Assembly (NCBI RefSeq): GCF_026343185.1
Contig: NZ_JAPEMA010000001.1
Span: 2,728,001-2,792,000 of the forward strand
Direction: 5' to 3'
DNA: 64,000 nucleotides
Source: Streptomyces sp. NBC_00091
Lineage (GTDB): Bacteria > Actinomycetota > Actinomycetes > Streptomycetales > Streptomycetaceae
Both the position numbers and the translations under genes were made by a program. Under the pieces are notes generated by a model. That model was not told the origin of the DNA, did not search any database, and was given only the letters and a program-made list of their open reading frames with translations. Positions 41,632 through 51,770 of the stretch are shown piece by piece. Numbering within the stretch: position 1 is the first letter of the stretch; the number at the start of each line of letters is the position of its first letter.

Positions 41632-41913
41632 GTTGTCATCCTCTCGATGAGCCGACAGATCGTGATCCGGCCGAGAGGAATTCCACGAGCCTGCGACGAA
41701 TGAGTCGCGACGGATCCCCCCGGTCCGGTGCTAGACGATGGCACGAACGACAATGCGGTGCCAGGGGGTATCGGGGGTACGGCCGAGTCCGGCTTGAATG
41801 CGATGTTTCGAGCCGGAGATCTTCGGCACGGACCATTCAGATCCGTTTCCGTAAACGCGCAGGAGGGGGCGCCACGCGGAAACGGTATGCCCGGCTCCTC
41901 CCCTAATGGATGA

Positions 41914-42981
41914 TCAGAGGCCGTTTCGCGGTTGTCCGGTTTTCGGCGGCGCGTAGCGGCCCCGCAGTTCCGACAGCACCCCGAAAGCGGCCGCCGTCAG
42001 CGGTACGGCGAGCAGCATCCCGAGGATTCCGGCCACGCTCGCCCCGGCCGTGATCGCCAGCATCACCACCGCCGGGTGCATCTGCACGGTCCGGCTCTGG
42101 ATCATCGGCTGGAGGACGTGGCCCTCCAGCACCTGTACGGCCAGCACCACGCCCAGCGCCCACAGCCCGATGATCCACCCCCGGTCGGCGAAGGCGACCA
42201 GCACGGCGACGGCGCCGGAGATGAAGGCGCCCAGGTAGGGGATGTACGCGCCGACGAACACCAGCGCGCCGAGCCCGACCGCGCCCGGTACGCGCAGCAC
42301 CAGCAGCCCGACCGTGATGCACACGGCGTCGATCGCGGCGATGAAGGTGGTGCCGCGCATGAAGCCCTCGACGGCCTGGTAGGCGCGGCGGGCCATGGCC
42401 TCCACGGTGTCCCCGGTGGCGCGCGGGGCGAGGGAGCGCAGGGCGCCGGCGGCCCGGTCGGAGTCGCGCAGGAAGAAGAAGATCAGCAGGAGGGCGAGGA
42501 CCGCGGTGGCGATCATCTCGCCGACGACGCTGAGGCCGGTGATGACGCCGGAGGCGGCCGTGCCGCCGAACTTGGTGAGCAGCTCCTTGGCGTTGGCGGC
42601 CAGGTCCTGGAGCGAGGTGCCCGCGGCCCCGAAGTGCTCGGCGAGGTCCTGGCCGGCGCGCTTGAGGGCGGCGACGATCTGGTCGCCGGTCTCGATGAGC
42701 GCGGCGACGACCACGTACGTGGCCCCGCCCACGACGGCCACGACGGCCAGGCAGGTGAGGGCGGCGGCGACGGAGCGGTTCACCCTCAGCCGGATCAGCC
42801 GCCGGTGCAGCGGGCCGAGGAGCGCGGTGCCGAGCAGGGCCAGCAGGACCGGTGTGACGGCGGTCTTGAGGATCACGCAGAGCCATACGCCGACGGCGAC
42901 CACACCGGTGACGAGCAGGACGACGGCGCACCAGGCGGCCAGCCGCCGCACCGGTTCGGGCAGCAGGGGGGTCGTCGGCAT
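41914..42981 (-). CDS. AI-2E family transporter (TqsA/PerM-like)
   Basis: 355 aa, ATG at 42981 with AAAGGTGG upstream; a GTG 12 bp earlier is possible. Eight hydrophobic segments and the family pattern: first two helices with LVTGVVAVGVWLCVILKTAV, then TPVLLALLGTALLGPL, a long amphipathic loop, LLLIFFFLRDSDR, and GALVFVGAYIPYLGAFISGA with a conserved PxxG. LEGHVLQPMIQSRTVQMHP is the signature near the end. Members export signals, Na+ or unknown solutes; autoinducer transport is proven only for a few. It lies 55 bp after the SpoIIE-type gene on the same strand. Confidence 0.92.
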   Translation of the reverse strand: MPTTPLLPEPVRRLAAWCAVVLLVTGVVAVGVWLCVILKTAVTPVLLALLGTALLGPLHRRLIRLRVNRSVAAALTCLAVVAVVGGATYVVVAALIETGDQIVAALKRAGQDLAEHFGAAGTSLQDLAANAKELLTKFGGTAASGVITGLSVVGEMIATAVLALLLIFFFLRDSDRAAGALRSLAPRATGDTVEAMARRAYQAVEGFMRGTTFIAAIDAVCITVGLLVLRVPGAVGLGALVFVGAYIPYLGAFISGAVAVLVAFADRGWIIGLWALGVVLAVQVLEGHVLQPMIQSRTVQMHPAVVMLAITAGASVAGILGMLLAVPLTAAAFGVLSELRGRYAPPKTGQPRNGL

Positions 42982-43036
42982 CGCCGGGTCCACCTTTCGG
43001 CTTCGGGGGAGTCACGCCCCCTGATCGTCGCAGGCC

Positions 43037-45331
43037 TCAGGCGTTCGCGGCGTCGGACTCGGCGTCGGACTCGGCGTCGGAATCGTCGGCGTTCCCGGCG
43101 TTCTCGGCCGCGTCGTCGGGCTTGGACCGCTCGTACAGCTCGAACCAGATCGACTTGCCCGCGCCCCTGGGGTCGACGCCCCAGGTGTCGGCCAGCATTT
43201 CCATCAGCAGCACACCGCGCCCGCTGGAGGCCATCTCCCCGGGGTGCCGCTTGTGCGGGAGCTCGTCGCTCGCGTCGGCGACCTCCACGCGCAGCCGCCG
43301 GGTGCCCAGTTCGCCCACCGCCTCCGCGACCAGCAGCGCGTCGCCGTCGGTGTGCACCAGCACGTTGGTCACCATCTCGGAGACCATCAGCTCCGCCGAG
43401 TCCACCTGTTCCGTGTCCGACCAGTCGTGCAGCAGCTCCCGGACCTGCCGGCGCGCGCCCGCGATCCGCTCCGGCTCCGCCTGGGCCACGGTCAGCACGG
43501 TGCGCCGGGCGGGCCGTACCGGGTGCGCCAGGGGCGTTCCGCAGCCGCAGCCCTCGCCCTCGCGGCACAGCAGCACCACGGCTATGTCGTCCTCGCGGCG
43601 GTCGGCCAGCGGGCCGGTCGTGTGGTGCGAGGAGGGCCCGTGGACGGCCTGGACCAGCAGGTCGGCGAGGCGTTCGAGGTGGCCGGCGGTGAGTCCGGCG
43701 CCGGTGGGCTCGCCGGGGCCGTAGATGTCGGCGTCGGACTCCAGGATCGCCCGCAGCCGCGCCCAGCCGGTTTCCAGGTCGTGCCCGCCGGTCTCGATGA
43801 GCCCGTCGGTGCACAGCATCATCGTCTCGCCGGGTTCCAGGGCGAACCGGGTGGTCGGATAGTCGGTGTCGGGGACGATCCCGAGCGGCAGCCCGCCGGC
43901 CGTCGGCCGCATCAGCACGGTGCCGTCCGTCATCCGGATCGCCGGATCGGGGTGCCCGGCCCGGGCCACCTCCAGCATCCCGGTCTCCGGGTCGCACTCC
44001 ACGTACAGGCAGGTCGCGAAGCGGGGGCTGAGGAGGTCCGACTCGGCGGCGGAGCCGTGTTCCCCCGCCCCGGCCTCCTCCTCCTGGGAGGAGCAGAGCC
44101 CGTCCAGGAAGCGGGAGGCCCGCGACAGCACCGCGTCGGGCCGGTGCCCCTCGGACGCGTAGGCCCGTACGGCGATCCGCAGCTGCCCCATCAGCCCGGC
44201 GGCCCGTACGTCGTGCCCCTGGACGTCGCCGATGACCAGCGCGAACCGTCCCGAGGGCAGCGGGATCATGTCGTACCAGTCGCCGCCGACCTGGAGTCCG
44301 CCGCCGGTGGGGACGTAGCGCGCGGCGATGGTCATGCCGGGGATCCGCGGGCCGAGCTGGGGCATCATCGACCGCTGGAGGCCGGTGGTGAGTTCCCGTT
44401 CGGACTCGGCCACACCGGCCCGCTGGAGGGCCTGCGCCAGCATCCGGGCCACCGTCGTCAGCACGGACCGCTCGTCGGGCGAGAAGGTCACCGGGTGCTT
44501 GAACGCGGCCATCCAGGCCCCCATGGTCCGCCCGGCCACGATCAGCGGCAGGAAGGCCCAGGAGGCCCGGCCGAAGGGCCGGGCCAGCGGCCAGGTGACC
44601 GGGAAGCGCCGCTCGTAGTCCTCCGGCGTGGGCAGGTAGATCGCCCGTCCGGTCCGTACGACCTCGGCGGCCGGGTAGTCGGTGGCCAGCGCCATGTCCG
44701 TGAAGGGGGCCTCGTCGCCGGGGGCGTGCCCGTGGTGTCCGATGACCGACAGCCGGTCGCCCGCCATCCCGAAGACGGCCAGCCCGTCGGGGCTGAAGCC
44801 CGGCATGGACAGCGAGGCCGCCACCCGCAGCACCTCGGCCGTGGAGCGCGCCTCGGCCAGGGCCCGGCCGGCGTCCAGCAGGAAGGCCTCGCGGGAGCGC
44901 CGCCAGTCGCCGGTGATCGGGGTGTGCGCGGCGGTGGTGCCGGGCTGGGGCTCGGCGATCTCCTGGATGGTGCCGATCAGCTCGTAGTCCGTGCGGCCGT
45001 CGGCCGTCCGGTTCTCCAGGGGCTTGGAGCGGCTGCGTACGGTGCGCAGCACGCGCCCGTCCTCGTCCATGATCCGCAGCCGGGCCTCGGCGAGGGTGCC
45101 CTCGGCGACGGCCAGGGTCACGATGCCGTTGATCTCGTTCCAGTCGACCGGGTGGAAGCGCGAGCGCACGGCGACCTCGGGCAGCACGGCGGGCTCGGCG
45201 GGCAGCCCGAGCAGCCGGGCGGCCTCGCTGTCGAGGGTGACCGTCCCGGAGGCGTTGTCCCATCGCCACAGACCCGTCGCGATGGCGGCCAGGACGTCCT
45301 CGGTGCGCACCCGGTCATCTTTACAGGTCAT
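43037..45331 (-). CDS. SpoIIE-family protein phosphatase with PAS, GAF and RsbW-like ATPase domains
   Basis: 764 aa, ATG at 45331; longer readings run antisense into aspS. Domains in order: PAS (about residues 12-110), GAF (about 130-300), a PP2C-type SpoIIE phosphatase (about 320-540: VGGDWYDMIPL, LVIGDVQGHDVRAAGLMGQ, and LCTDGLIE with metal-binding Asp), and a GHKL ATPase (about 620-740: SAELMVSEMVTNVLVHTDG). Such fusions can dephosphorylate anti-anti-sigma proteins and phosphorylate them, acting as self-contained sigma switches. The C-terminal tail has DAES repeats from a 12-bp unit. It is divergent from aspS, so both may share control. Confidence 0.94.
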   Translation of the reverse strand: MTCKDDRVRTEDVLAAIATGLWRWDNASGTVTLDSEAARLLGLPAEPAVLPEVAVRSRFHPVDWNEINGIVTLAVAEGTLAEARLRIMDEDGRVLRTVRSRSKPLENRTADGRTDYELIGTIQEIAEPQPGTTAAHTPITGDWRRSREAFLLDAGRALAEARSTAEVLRVAASLSMPGFSPDGLAVFGMAGDRLSVIGHHGHAPGDEAPFTDMALATDYPAAEVVRTGRAIYLPTPEDYERRFPVTWPLARPFGRASWAFLPLIVAGRTMGAWMAAFKHPVTFSPDERSVLTTVARMLAQALQRAGVAESERELTTGLQRSMMPQLGPRIPGMTIAARYVPTGGGLQVGGDWYDMIPLPSGRFALVIGDVQGHDVRAAGLMGQLRIAVRAYASEGHRPDAVLSRASRFLDGLCSSQEEEAGAGEHGSAAESDLLSPRFATCLYVECDPETGMLEVARAGHPDPAIRMTDGTVLMRPTAGGLPLGIVPDTDYPTTRFALEPGETMMLCTDGLIETGGHDLETGWARLRAILESDADIYGPGEPTGAGLTAGHLERLADLLVQAVHGPSSHHTTGPLADRREDDIAVVLLCREGEGCGCGTPLAHPVRPARRTVLTVAQAEPERIAGARRQVRELLHDWSDTEQVDSAELMVSEMVTNVLVHTDGDALLVAEAVGELGTRRLRVEVADASDELPHKRHPGEMASSGRGVLLMEMLADTWGVDPRGAGKSIWFELYERSKPDDAAENAGNADDSDAESDAESDAANA
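43051..43086. repeat. 12-bp coding tandem repeat
   Basis: Three units of CGTCGGACTCGG (the third diverged at two bases) encode repeated Asp-Ala-Glu-Ser in the C-terminal tail of the SpoIIE-type protein. Confidence 0.75.
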
Positions 45332-45408
45332 CCCGCCGGCCTGCCTGTTCAGGACCCTCGTCGGGCGCGCCCGCGCGGTGCGCCGCCCGGACGGTAACCT
45401 TGGGACGG

Positions 45409-45436
45409 TTGAATCCACCCTGGTATCGCGTAGAAC
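45409..45436 (+). promoter_or_regulatory. Candidate aspS promoter
   Basis: TTGAAT (45409-45414) and TAGAAC (45431-45436) are 16 bp apart, close to a housekeeping -35/-10 pair, with a predicted start site about 5 nt before the ATG at 45447. The short leader would leave little room for a ribosome binding site, so this call is tentative. Confidence 0.35.
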
Positions 45437-45446
45437 TGGATGACTG

Positions 45447-47264
45447 ATGCATCGGTACAGGTCCCACACGTGCGGCGAGCTCCGTGCCTCCGACGTCGCC
45501 TCCGACGTCCGGCTGAGCGGCTGGCTGCACAATCGTCGAGACCTGGGCGGCATCCTCTTCATCGATCTGCGTGACCACTACGGCATCACGCAGCTCGTGG
45601 CCCGCCCCGGCACCGCCGCGAACGAGGCGCTCAGCAGCGTCACCAAGGAGACCGTCGTCCGCATCGACGGCAAGGTCGTCTCCCGCGGCGCCGACAACGT
45701 GAACCCCGAGCTCCCCACCGGTGAGATCGAGATCGAGGTCTCCGAGGTCGAGGTGCTCGGCGCCTCCGCCCCGCTGCCCTTCACGATCAACACCGACGAC
45801 GGTGTGAACGAGGAGCGGCGCCTGGAGTACCGCTTCCTCGACCTGCGCCGCGAGCGCATGCACCGCAACATCATGCTGCGCTCGGCCGTCATCGCCTCCA
45901 TCCGCTCCAAGATGGTGGCCCTCGGCTTCAACGAGATGGCGACCCCGATCCTCACCGCGACCTCCCCCGAGGGCGCCCGTGACTTCGTCGTCCCGTCCCG
46001 CCTGAACCCGGGCAAGTTCTACGCCCTGCCGCAGGCGCCGCAGCAGTTCAAGCAGCTGCTGATGATCTCCGGCTTCGACCGGTACTTCCAGATCGCGCCG
46101 TGCTTCCGCGACGAGGACGCCCGCGCCGACCGCTCGCCGGGCGAGTTCTACCAGCTCGACGTCGAGATGTCCTTCGTCGAGCAGGAGGACGTCTTCCAGC
46201 CGATCGAGCGGCTGATGACGGAGATCTTCACCGAGTTCGGCAAGGGCCGCGAGGTCACCTCGCCCTTCCCGCGGATCCCGTTCCGCGAGTCGATGCTGAA
46301 GTACGGCAACGACAAGCCCGACCTGCGCGCCAAGCTGGAGCTCGTCGACATCACCGACGTGTTCGAGGGCTCGGAGTTCAAGGCGTTCGCCGGCAAGCAC
46401 GTGCGCGCGCTGGCCGTCCCGGACACCGCCGCCCAGCCGCGCAAGTTCTTCGACGGCCTCGGCGAGTACGCGATCTCGCTGGGCGCCAAGGGCCTGGCGT
46501 GGGTCCGCGTGGGCGAGGACGGCGGGCTCACCGGCCCGATCGCCAAGTTCCTCACCGAGGAGAACGTCAAGGTCCTCACCGAGCGTCTGGGCCTGGCGGC
46601 CGGGCACGCGGTGTTCTTCGGCGCGGGCGAGTTCGACGAGGTCTCCAAGATCATGTCGGGCGTCCGCGTCGAGGCGGCCAAGCGCGCGGGCCAGTTCGAG
46701 GAGAACGTCTTCCGCTTCTGCTGGATCGTCGACTTCCCGATGTACGAGAAGGACGAGGAGACCGGCAAGATCGACTTCTCGCACAACCCCTTCTCCATGC
46801 CGCAGGGCGGTATGAAGGACCTCGAGGAGAAGGACCCGCTCGACATCCTGGCCTGGCAGTACGACATCGTCTGCAACGGCATCGAGCTGTCGTCGGGTGC
46901 CATCCGCAACCACGAGCCCGAGGTCATGCTGAAGGCCTTCGAGATCGCCGGCTACGAGGCCGAGACCGTCGAGCGCGAGTTCGCCGGCATGCTGCGCGCC
47001 TTCCGTCTCGGCGCCCCGCCGCACGGTGGCATCGCCCCGGGCGTGGACCGCATCGTGATGCTGCTGGCCGACGAGCCGAACATCCGCGAGACCATCGCCT
47101 TCCCGCTCAACGGCAACGCCCAGGACCTGATGATGGGCGCGCCGACGGTGCTGGAGGAGTCCCGCCTGCGCGAGCTGAACATCGCCCTGCGCAAGCCGGT
47201 CGAGACCAAGCCGGCGGACGCCAAGCCGATCGCCGAGGCCGTCCACCCGGACGCCGCGCGGTAA
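45447..47264 (+). CDS. aspS: Aspartyl-tRNA synthetase
   Basis: 605 aa. Bacterial-type AspRS: N-terminal OB-fold anticodon domain ([20 protein letters not shown]), then class II core with motif 1, motif 2 in [19 protein letters not shown], the inserted GAD domain (about residues 290-400), and motif 3 in [19 protein letters not shown]. Length near 600 aa matches bacterial enzymes. It charges tRNA-Asp (and possibly tRNA-Asn if non-discriminating, which the sequence alone does not settle). Monocistronic: a strong terminator follows 22 bp after the stop. The upstream space is shared with the divergent SpoIIE-type gene. Confidence 0.98.
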   Translation: MHRYRSHTCGELRASDVASDVRLSGWLHNRRDLGGILFIDLRDHYGITQLVARPGTAANEALSSVTKETVVRIDGKVVSRGADNVNPELPTGEIEIEVSEVEVLGASAPLPFTINTDDGVNEERRLEYRFLDLRRERMHRNIMLRSAVIASIRSKMVALGFNEMATPILTATSPEGARDFVVPSRLNPGKFYALPQAPQQFKQLLMISGFDRYFQIAPCFRDEDARADRSPGEFYQLDVEMSFVEQEDVFQPIERLMTEIFTEFGKGREVTSPFPRIPFRESMLKYGNDKPDLRAKLELVDITDVFEGSEFKAFAGKHVRALAVPDTAAQPRKFFDGLGEYAISLGAKGLAWVRVGEDGGLTGPIAKFLTEENVKVLTERLGLAAGHAVFFGAGEFDEVSKIMSGVRVEAAKRAGQFEENVFRFCWIVDFPMYEKDEETGKIDFSHNPFSMPQGGMKDLEEKDPLDILAWQYDIVCNGIELSSGAIRNHEPEVMLKAFEIAGYEAETVEREFAGMLRAFRLGAPPHGGIAPGVDRIVMLLADEPNIRETIAFPLNGNAQDLMMGAPTVLEESRLRELNIALRKPVETKPADAKPIAEAVHPDAAR

Positions 47265-47286
47265 CGCTGCCGCTCCGGTGACGCGG

Positions 47287-47320
47287 AAGGGCCCGGGATC
47301 CTGGCGGATCCCGGGCCCTT
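47287..47320. terminator. Bidirectional terminator after aspS
   Basis: A perfect 15-bp stem, AAGGGCCCGGGATCC (47287-47301) with its complement at 47306-47320, around the loop TGGC. It lies between the convergent stops of aspS (47264) and the VWA gene (47356), so it can end both transcripts. Confidence 0.9.
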
Positions 47321-47355
47321 CGTCGTGCCAGTCGCTGCGGCTGTCGCTGCCGCTG

Positions 47356-49302
47356 CTAGAACCGCTCGAGGATGCCCTTGAGGAGGGCGGCGGAGGTCAG
47401 CTCCGTGGGGGCCGGGCCGGCGTGGAAGAAGCCGGCGTTCTCGGCGTCCAGCTTGCGCAGGAAGTCGAAGGCCTTGGCGTCGTGGTCGCCGAACGCGACG
47501 AACTGCCAGTGGATGCCGGGGGCGGCGGTGGCGGCGTCCGCGATCGCCTGCCGGGCCGGCTGGCGGTTGTCGGGGGCGCCGTCCGTCTGGAAGACGACCA
47601 GGGCCGGGCCCGTGCCGCCGTCCTTCTGGTAGCGCTCGACGACCGCCTCGACGGCCACGTGGTAGCTGGTGCGGCCCATCCGGCCGAGCTCGGCGTGGCG
47701 GGCCTCGACCCAGGCCCCGTCGTGGCCGTCGAGGGTCAGCTCGGCGGTGCCGTCCAGCTCCGTGGAGAAGAACACCGTGTGGACGGTGGCCTCCTCGTCC
47801 AGGTGCGCGGCGAGGGCGAGGGCGTGGTCGGCGAGGTGCTGGGCACTGCCGTCCTTGTAGAACCCGCGCATCGAGCCGGACCGGTCCAGTACGAGGTACA
47901 CCTTCGCGCGGGCCCCGGCCTTGCCCTTGGCCCGCAGCACCTGCCCGGCGGCCTTGTACGCCCCGGCCACCCCGGCCGCCCTCCGCCGCACCGCTGCCGC
48001 GGCGACGGCAGCCCCTTCCGCCTGCGGCGACGCTTCGGCGACGACCTCCGGCTCCGGCTCGGTGGCTGACGCAGCGGCGGGCTCCTCCTGCGCCTGCGGC
48101 GCGGGCTCGTCCGACGCGGCTTCCGCCTCGGCGGCGGGCGCGGAGCCCTCCTGCGCCGTCGGCGCGACGGCCTCGACGGCCGTCAGGTCGGCCTGGGGCT
48201 CGAGTCCGGCGTCGGCCGCGTCCGCCTCGACGGCGGCGGCGACCGGTTCGGCCTCCGGCGCCGGCTCGGCGGCTGCCGCAGAGGCGACGGGCTCGGCCTC
48301 GGGGGCCGCTACCTCCGCCTCGGCGGCGGGCTCCTCGTGCACCTGCGGCGCGGCCTCGTCCGACGCGGCTTCCGCCTCGGCGGCGGGCCCGGCCTGGGGC
48401 TCGGAGCTCTCCTGTGCCGTCGCCTCGACGGCCTCGACGGCCTCGACGGCCTCGACGGCCTCGACGGCCTCGACGGCCTCGACGGCCTCGACGGCCTCGA
48501 CGGCCTCGACGGCCTCGACGGCCTCGACGGCCTCGACGGCCTCGACGGCCTCGACGGCCTCGACGGCCTCGACGGCCTCGACGGCCTCGACGGCCGCCAG
48601 GCCGGCCTGAGGCTCAGCCTCGACGGCGGCTACGTCGGCGGCCTGCTCGGCCTCCACCTCGGCGGCGGCGACCGGTTCGGCCTCCGGCGCCGGCTCGGCG
48701 GCTGCCGCAGCGGCGACGGGCTCGGCCTCGGGGGCCGCTACCTCCGCCTCGGCGGCGGGCGCGGCCTGGGGCTCGGGTTCGGTGTCGGTCGGGACCTGGT
48801 TCTCAGGGGCTTCCTGTGCCGACGGCGCGGGGGCCTCGACGGCCTCCGCGGCCGGTTCGGCCCCGGTCTGCGCCGCAGGCGCGGGTTCTGCGGGCGCCTC
48901 GACGGCAGTCGGCGCGGGCTCCTCGGCGGGAGCCGGGGGCTCGGCCTGCGCCGCTACGGCGACCGGCTCGGGTTCCGCGGGGGCCTCGGTGGGCGGCTGC
49001 GGGGGCGTGGGAGCTCCCGCGGGCTCCGGAACCGCCGGAGGCACGGGGCGGCGGGCTTCCGGGACCGTGGGGTCCGTGGTGGGGGCCGGGGCGGTGAGCA
49101 GCGTGCCCGGCTCGCGGTCGCGCGGCGCCGACTGCGGCGGGACCGTCGGATTGTCGAAGGACGCCGCCACCATTTCGGCGGCCACGTCCAGGGGGGTGCG
49201 TTCGGTCTGGCTCGGGACGGCCGCCGAAGGGGTGCCCGACGTCTCGGGGACCGGCTCCGCAGCCCGTCCGAACACCTTGCGCAACAAGCTCCGAATACCC
49301 AT
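47356..49302 (-). CDS. VWA-domain protein with long Pro/Ala/Glu region and Val-Glu-Ala tandem repeats
   Basis: 648 aa from the ATG at 49302 (AAAGG upstream; 49320 is an alternative). A basic N-terminus ([13 protein letters not shown]) is followed by about 420 residues of Pro/Ala/Glu-rich sequence that is probably unstructured. It contains 19 perfect Val-Glu-Ala triplets and two near-identical flanking 33-residue blocks. Residues about 475-648 form a VWA domain with MIDAS motif DRSGS and TDGAPDN, close to the TerY/TerF-type VWA of tellurite-resistance systems. No signal peptide. The repeat region would vary in length without breaking the frame. Role unknown. Confidence 0.88.
   Translation of the reverse strand: MGIRSLLRKVFGRAAEPVPETSGTPSAAVPSQTERTPLDVAAEMVAASFDNPTVPPQSAPRDREPGTLLTAPAPTTDPTVPEARRPVPPAVPEPAGAPTPPQPPTEAPAEPEPVAVAAQAEPPAPAEEPAPTAVEAPAEPAPAAQTGAEPAAEAVEAPAPSAQEAPENQVPTDTEPEPQAAPAAEAEVAAPEAEPVAAAAAAEPAPEAEPVAAAEVEAEQAADVAAVEAEPQAGLAAVEAVEAVEAVEAVEAVEAVEAVEAVEAVEAVEAVEAVEAVEAVEAVEAVEAVEAVEATAQESSEPQAGPAAEAEAASDEAAPQVHEEPAAEAEVAAPEAEPVASAAAAEPAPEAEPVAAAVEADAADAGLEPQADLTAVEAVAPTAQEGSAPAAEAEAASDEPAPQAQEEPAAASATEPEPEVVAEASPQAEGAAVAAAAVRRRAAGVAGAYKAAGQVLRAKGKAGARAKVYLVLDRSGSMRGFYKDGSAQHLADHALALAAHLDEEATVHTVFFSTELDGTAELTLDGHDGAWVEARHAELGRMGRTSYHVAVEAVVERYQKDGGTGPALVVFQTDGAPDNRQPARQAIADAATAAPGIHWQFVAFGDHDAKAFDFLRKLDAENAGFFHAGPAPTELTSAALLKGILERF
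48232..48331. repeat. 100-bp direct repeat, copy 1 (within VWA gene)
   Basis: Identical to 48661-48760 at 99 of 100 positions; the only difference is A at 48282 versus C at 48711. The two copies flank the 9-bp tandem array in the same orientation, so recombination between them could delete or multiply it. Confidence 0.9.
48422..48592. repeat. Perfect 19 x 9-bp tandem repeat
   Basis: Unit GCCTCGACG on the plus strand, repeated 19 times without a single substitution. On the coding (minus) strand it gives the triplet Val-Glu-Ala. The perfect identity implies very recent expansion or constant homogenisation. Confidence 0.95.
48661..48760. repeat. 100-bp direct repeat, copy 2 (within VWA gene)
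   Basis: Second copy of the repeat at 48232-48331, one mismatch. Encodes the other [22 protein letters not shown] block on the far side of the tandem array. Confidence 0.9.
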
Positions 49303-49484
49303 GGGCCAGGCCTTTCGCATGAGTGCGTGCGTCATTTGTCCGTGCTGCGCGGTTGATCCCTGCCCAGAGTGGACACGTAAGGTTATCGGCCCCGTGGCTG
49401 GAACTTCGGCAGGGGCGCCCTTCGTGGCGCCCGGCTGCCCACCCAACCGGGCCCCTTACCCGAACTGCCCCTCCGCCGTGCCGG

Positions 49485-49506
49485 GTTCATTCAGCGTTCA
49501 TCCCCG
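49485..49506 (+). promoter_or_regulatory. PHO box (PhoP-binding direct repeat)
   Basis: Two consecutive 11-nt units: GTTCATTCAGC (49485-49495) and GTTCATCCCCG (49496-49506). They match the Streptomyces PhoP direct-repeat consensus (G/T)TCAYYYR(G/C)G with 11-nt spacing. They end 92 bp before the start of the PhoX-like gene, in the position of an activator site. Confidence 0.7.
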
Positions 49507-49598
49507 CGCCGCCGCATCGGCGCAACCCCCGCCTACCGTCACGGCTGGATTCCTACCGACACGTTGTCGGCGCCGTGCACTTCACCGGAGGACACCTC

Positions 49599-51686
49599 GT
49601 GCGCAAGCTCCTGCCGCTCATCGGCAACCCGCATGGGAGCGGCCGTTCCGCTCTCACCTGTCGCTACCGCTGTGGCGACGCATGCTTCCACGAGGTGCCC
49701 AACACCAGCGACAACGAGTACGCCGGCGACGTCATAGCCCGCGCCTACTCCCGCCGCTCGATGCTGCGCACCGCCGCGATCGTCACGGTCGCCACCGCCG
49801 CCGGCACCGCCGTCACCCTCGGCGCGGGCGGCAGCCAGAGCGCCAGCGCCGCCCCCGCGTCCGACGCCGAGGCCAAGCGCGCGGGTGGCGAGGCCGCCCG
49901 CGGTCTGCGCTTCAAGCCCGTCGCGCCGAACACCGACGACAAGGTCACCGTTCCCGAGGGCCACGAGCAGAACGTGGTCATCCGCTGGGGCGAGCCGATC
50001 ATCAAGGGCGCCCCGGCCTTCAACGCCGACAAGCAGACCGCCGCCGCCCAGGCCGGCCAGTTCGGCTACAACAACGACTTCCTGAGCCTGCTCCCGCTCG
50101 GCGGCAAGTACGAGCGCCAGCAGCTGCTCGTGGCCAACCACGAGTACACCGACGAGAACCTCATGTTCAAGGGCTACGACCCGGCGAACCCGACCCGCGA
50201 GCAGGCGGAGATCGCCTGGGCCGCGCACGGCCTGTCCGTGGTCGTCGTCCAGGAGGACCACCGCAGCGGCAAGCTGACGGCCGTCACCCGCCACGAGCTC
50301 AACCGCCGCCTGACCGCGACCAGCGAGTTCCGGATGACCGGCCCGGCCGCGGGCAGCGCCCTGCTGAAGACCTCCGTGGACACCACCGGCACCAAGGTGC
50401 TCGGCACCCTGAACAACTGCGCCGGCGGCACCACCCCGTGGGGCACCACCCTCCACGGCGAGGAGAACTTCAACCAGTACTTCGGCAACGCCGGCCAGGT
50501 CACCGACCCCACCCAGGCCGCCCGCCTCAAGCGCTACGGCGTTTCCGCCGGCGCCACCGAGCGCAAGTGGGAGCGCTTCGACAAGCGCTTCGACGTCGCG
50601 CAGGAGCCCAACGAGTCGCACCGCTTCGGCTGGGTCGTCGAGCTGGACCCGTACGACCCGAACTCGGTCCCCCGCAAGCACACCGCGCTCGGCCGCTTCA
50701 AGCACGAGGCCGCGCAGCCCCGCCTGACCGAGGACGGCCGCCCGGTCGTCTACATGGGCGACGACGAGCGCTTCGACTACTTCTACAAGTTCGTCTCCTC
50801 GAAGCGGATGCAGAAGGGCAACTCGCGCGCGGCGAAGGAGCACAACCTCACGCTGCTCGACGAGGGCACCCTCTACGTCGCCAAGCTCACCGGCGACTCC
50901 CCGGCGGCCCAGTTCGACGGCTCCGGCAAGCTGCCCTCCGACGGCGAGTTCGACGGCTCCGGCGTCTGGATCAAGCTGGCCACCGGCAACGTCTCGCACG
51001 TCGAGGGCATGACCGCCGAGGAGGTCTACGTCTTCACGCGCCAGGCCGCCGACAAGGTGGGCGCGACCAAGATGGACCGCCCCGAGGACGTCGAGCCCTC
51101 CCCGCGCACCGGCCGCGTCTACGTCGCGCTGACCAACAACACCGACCGCGGCAAGCCCGGCAAGGCGGAGGGGGCGACCGAGGCCAACCCGCGCAACCTG
51201 AACAAGCACGGCCAGATCCTGGAGCTCGCCGAGAACTTCGACGACCCGGCGGGCGACGGCTTCGCCTGGCGCCTGTTCCTGGTCGCCGGCGACCCGAACG
51301 ACCCGGCCACCTACTTCGCGGGCTTCCCGAAGGACAAGGTCAGCCCGATCTCCTGCCCGGACAACGTGGCCTTCGACCCGCACGGCAACCTGTGGATCTC
51401 CACCGACGGCAACCAGCTCGGCTCGCACGACGGCCTGTTCGGCGTCGCGACCTTCGGCGAGCGCCGCGGTGAGCTGAAGCAGTTCCTGACCGTCCCGCGC
51501 GGCGCCGAGACCTGCGGTCCGATCATCCAGGACAAGCGCGTCCTGGTCGCCGTCCAGCACCCGGGCGAGCTCGACGGCGCGTCCGTCGAGAAGCCGCAGT
51601 CGGTGTGGCCCGACGGCCCGGGCAAGATCGTCCGCCCGGCGGTCGTGTCCGTGTGGCGCAAGGACGGCAAGAACATCGGCGTCTGA
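49599..51686 (+). CDS. phoX: PhoX-family alkaline phosphatase-like protein (DUF839), Tat-exported
   Basis: 695 aa from a GTG at 49599 with GGAGGA upstream. The N-terminus has a Tat signal: SRRSMLRTAAIVTVATAAG near residue 52, preceded by a long n-region with Cys-rich CRYRCGDACFHEVP. The body follows the DUF839/PhoX pattern: VIRWGEPIIKGAPAFNAD, YNNDFLSLLPL, LLVANHEYTDENLMF, NNCAGGTTPWGT, FGWVVELDPYDP and YMGDDERFDYFYKFVS. PhoX enzymes are Ca/Fe-dependent phosphatases or phosphodiesterases outside the cell. A PHO box upstream supports phosphate control. The symbol is given for the family. Confidence 0.9.
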   Translation: MRKLLPLIGNPHGSGRSALTCRYRCGDACFHEVPNTSDNEYAGDVIARAYSRRSMLRTAAIVTVATAAGTAVTLGAGGSQSASAAPASDAEAKRAGGEAARGLRFKPVAPNTDDKVTVPEGHEQNVVIRWGEPIIKGAPAFNADKQTAAAQAGQFGYNNDFLSLLPLGGKYERQQLLVANHEYTDENLMFKGYDPANPTREQAEIAWAAHGLSVVVVQEDHRSGKLTAVTRHELNRRLTATSEFRMTGPAAGSALLKTSVDTTGTKVLGTLNNCAGGTTPWGTTLHGEENFNQYFGNAGQVTDPTQAARLKRYGVSAGATERKWERFDKRFDVAQEPNESHRFGWVVELDPYDPNSVPRKHTALGRFKHEAAQPRLTEDGRPVVYMGDDERFDYFYKFVSSKRMQKGNSRAAKEHNLTLLDEGTLYVAKLTGDSPAAQFDGSGKLPSDGEFDGSGVWIKLATGNVSHVEGMTAEEVYVFTRQAADKVGATKMDRPEDVEPSPRTGRVYVALTNNTDRGKPGKAEGATEANPRNLNKHGQILELAENFDDPAGDGFAWRLFLVAGDPNDPATYFAGFPKDKVSPISCPDNVAFDPHGNLWISTDGNQLGSHDGLFGVATFGERRGELKQFLTVPRGAETCGPIIQDKRVLVAVQHPGELDGASVEKPQSVWPDGPGKIVRPAVVSVWRKDGKNIGV

Positions 51687-51729
51687 TCCGGCCGGTGAGC
51701 AGGGCGAGTTGACCGGCCACCGGGGTTGT

Positions 51730-51743
51730 GTTTCACGTGAAAC
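51730..51743. other. parS: parS site (ParB-binding), copy 2
   Basis: Exact GTTTCACGTGAAAC between the convergent stops of the PhoX-like gene and the histidine kinase gene. It is the only one of the three copies that lies wholly in non-coding DNA. Confidence 0.88.
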
Positions 51744-51770
51744 GCAACCCCCGGACCTTCCCTCGGCCGG

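Noticed and set aside
48422..48592. Tandem repeat considered as a CRISPR array or RNA element
   Set aside because: Units are 9 bp with no spacers and in frame with a coding gene.
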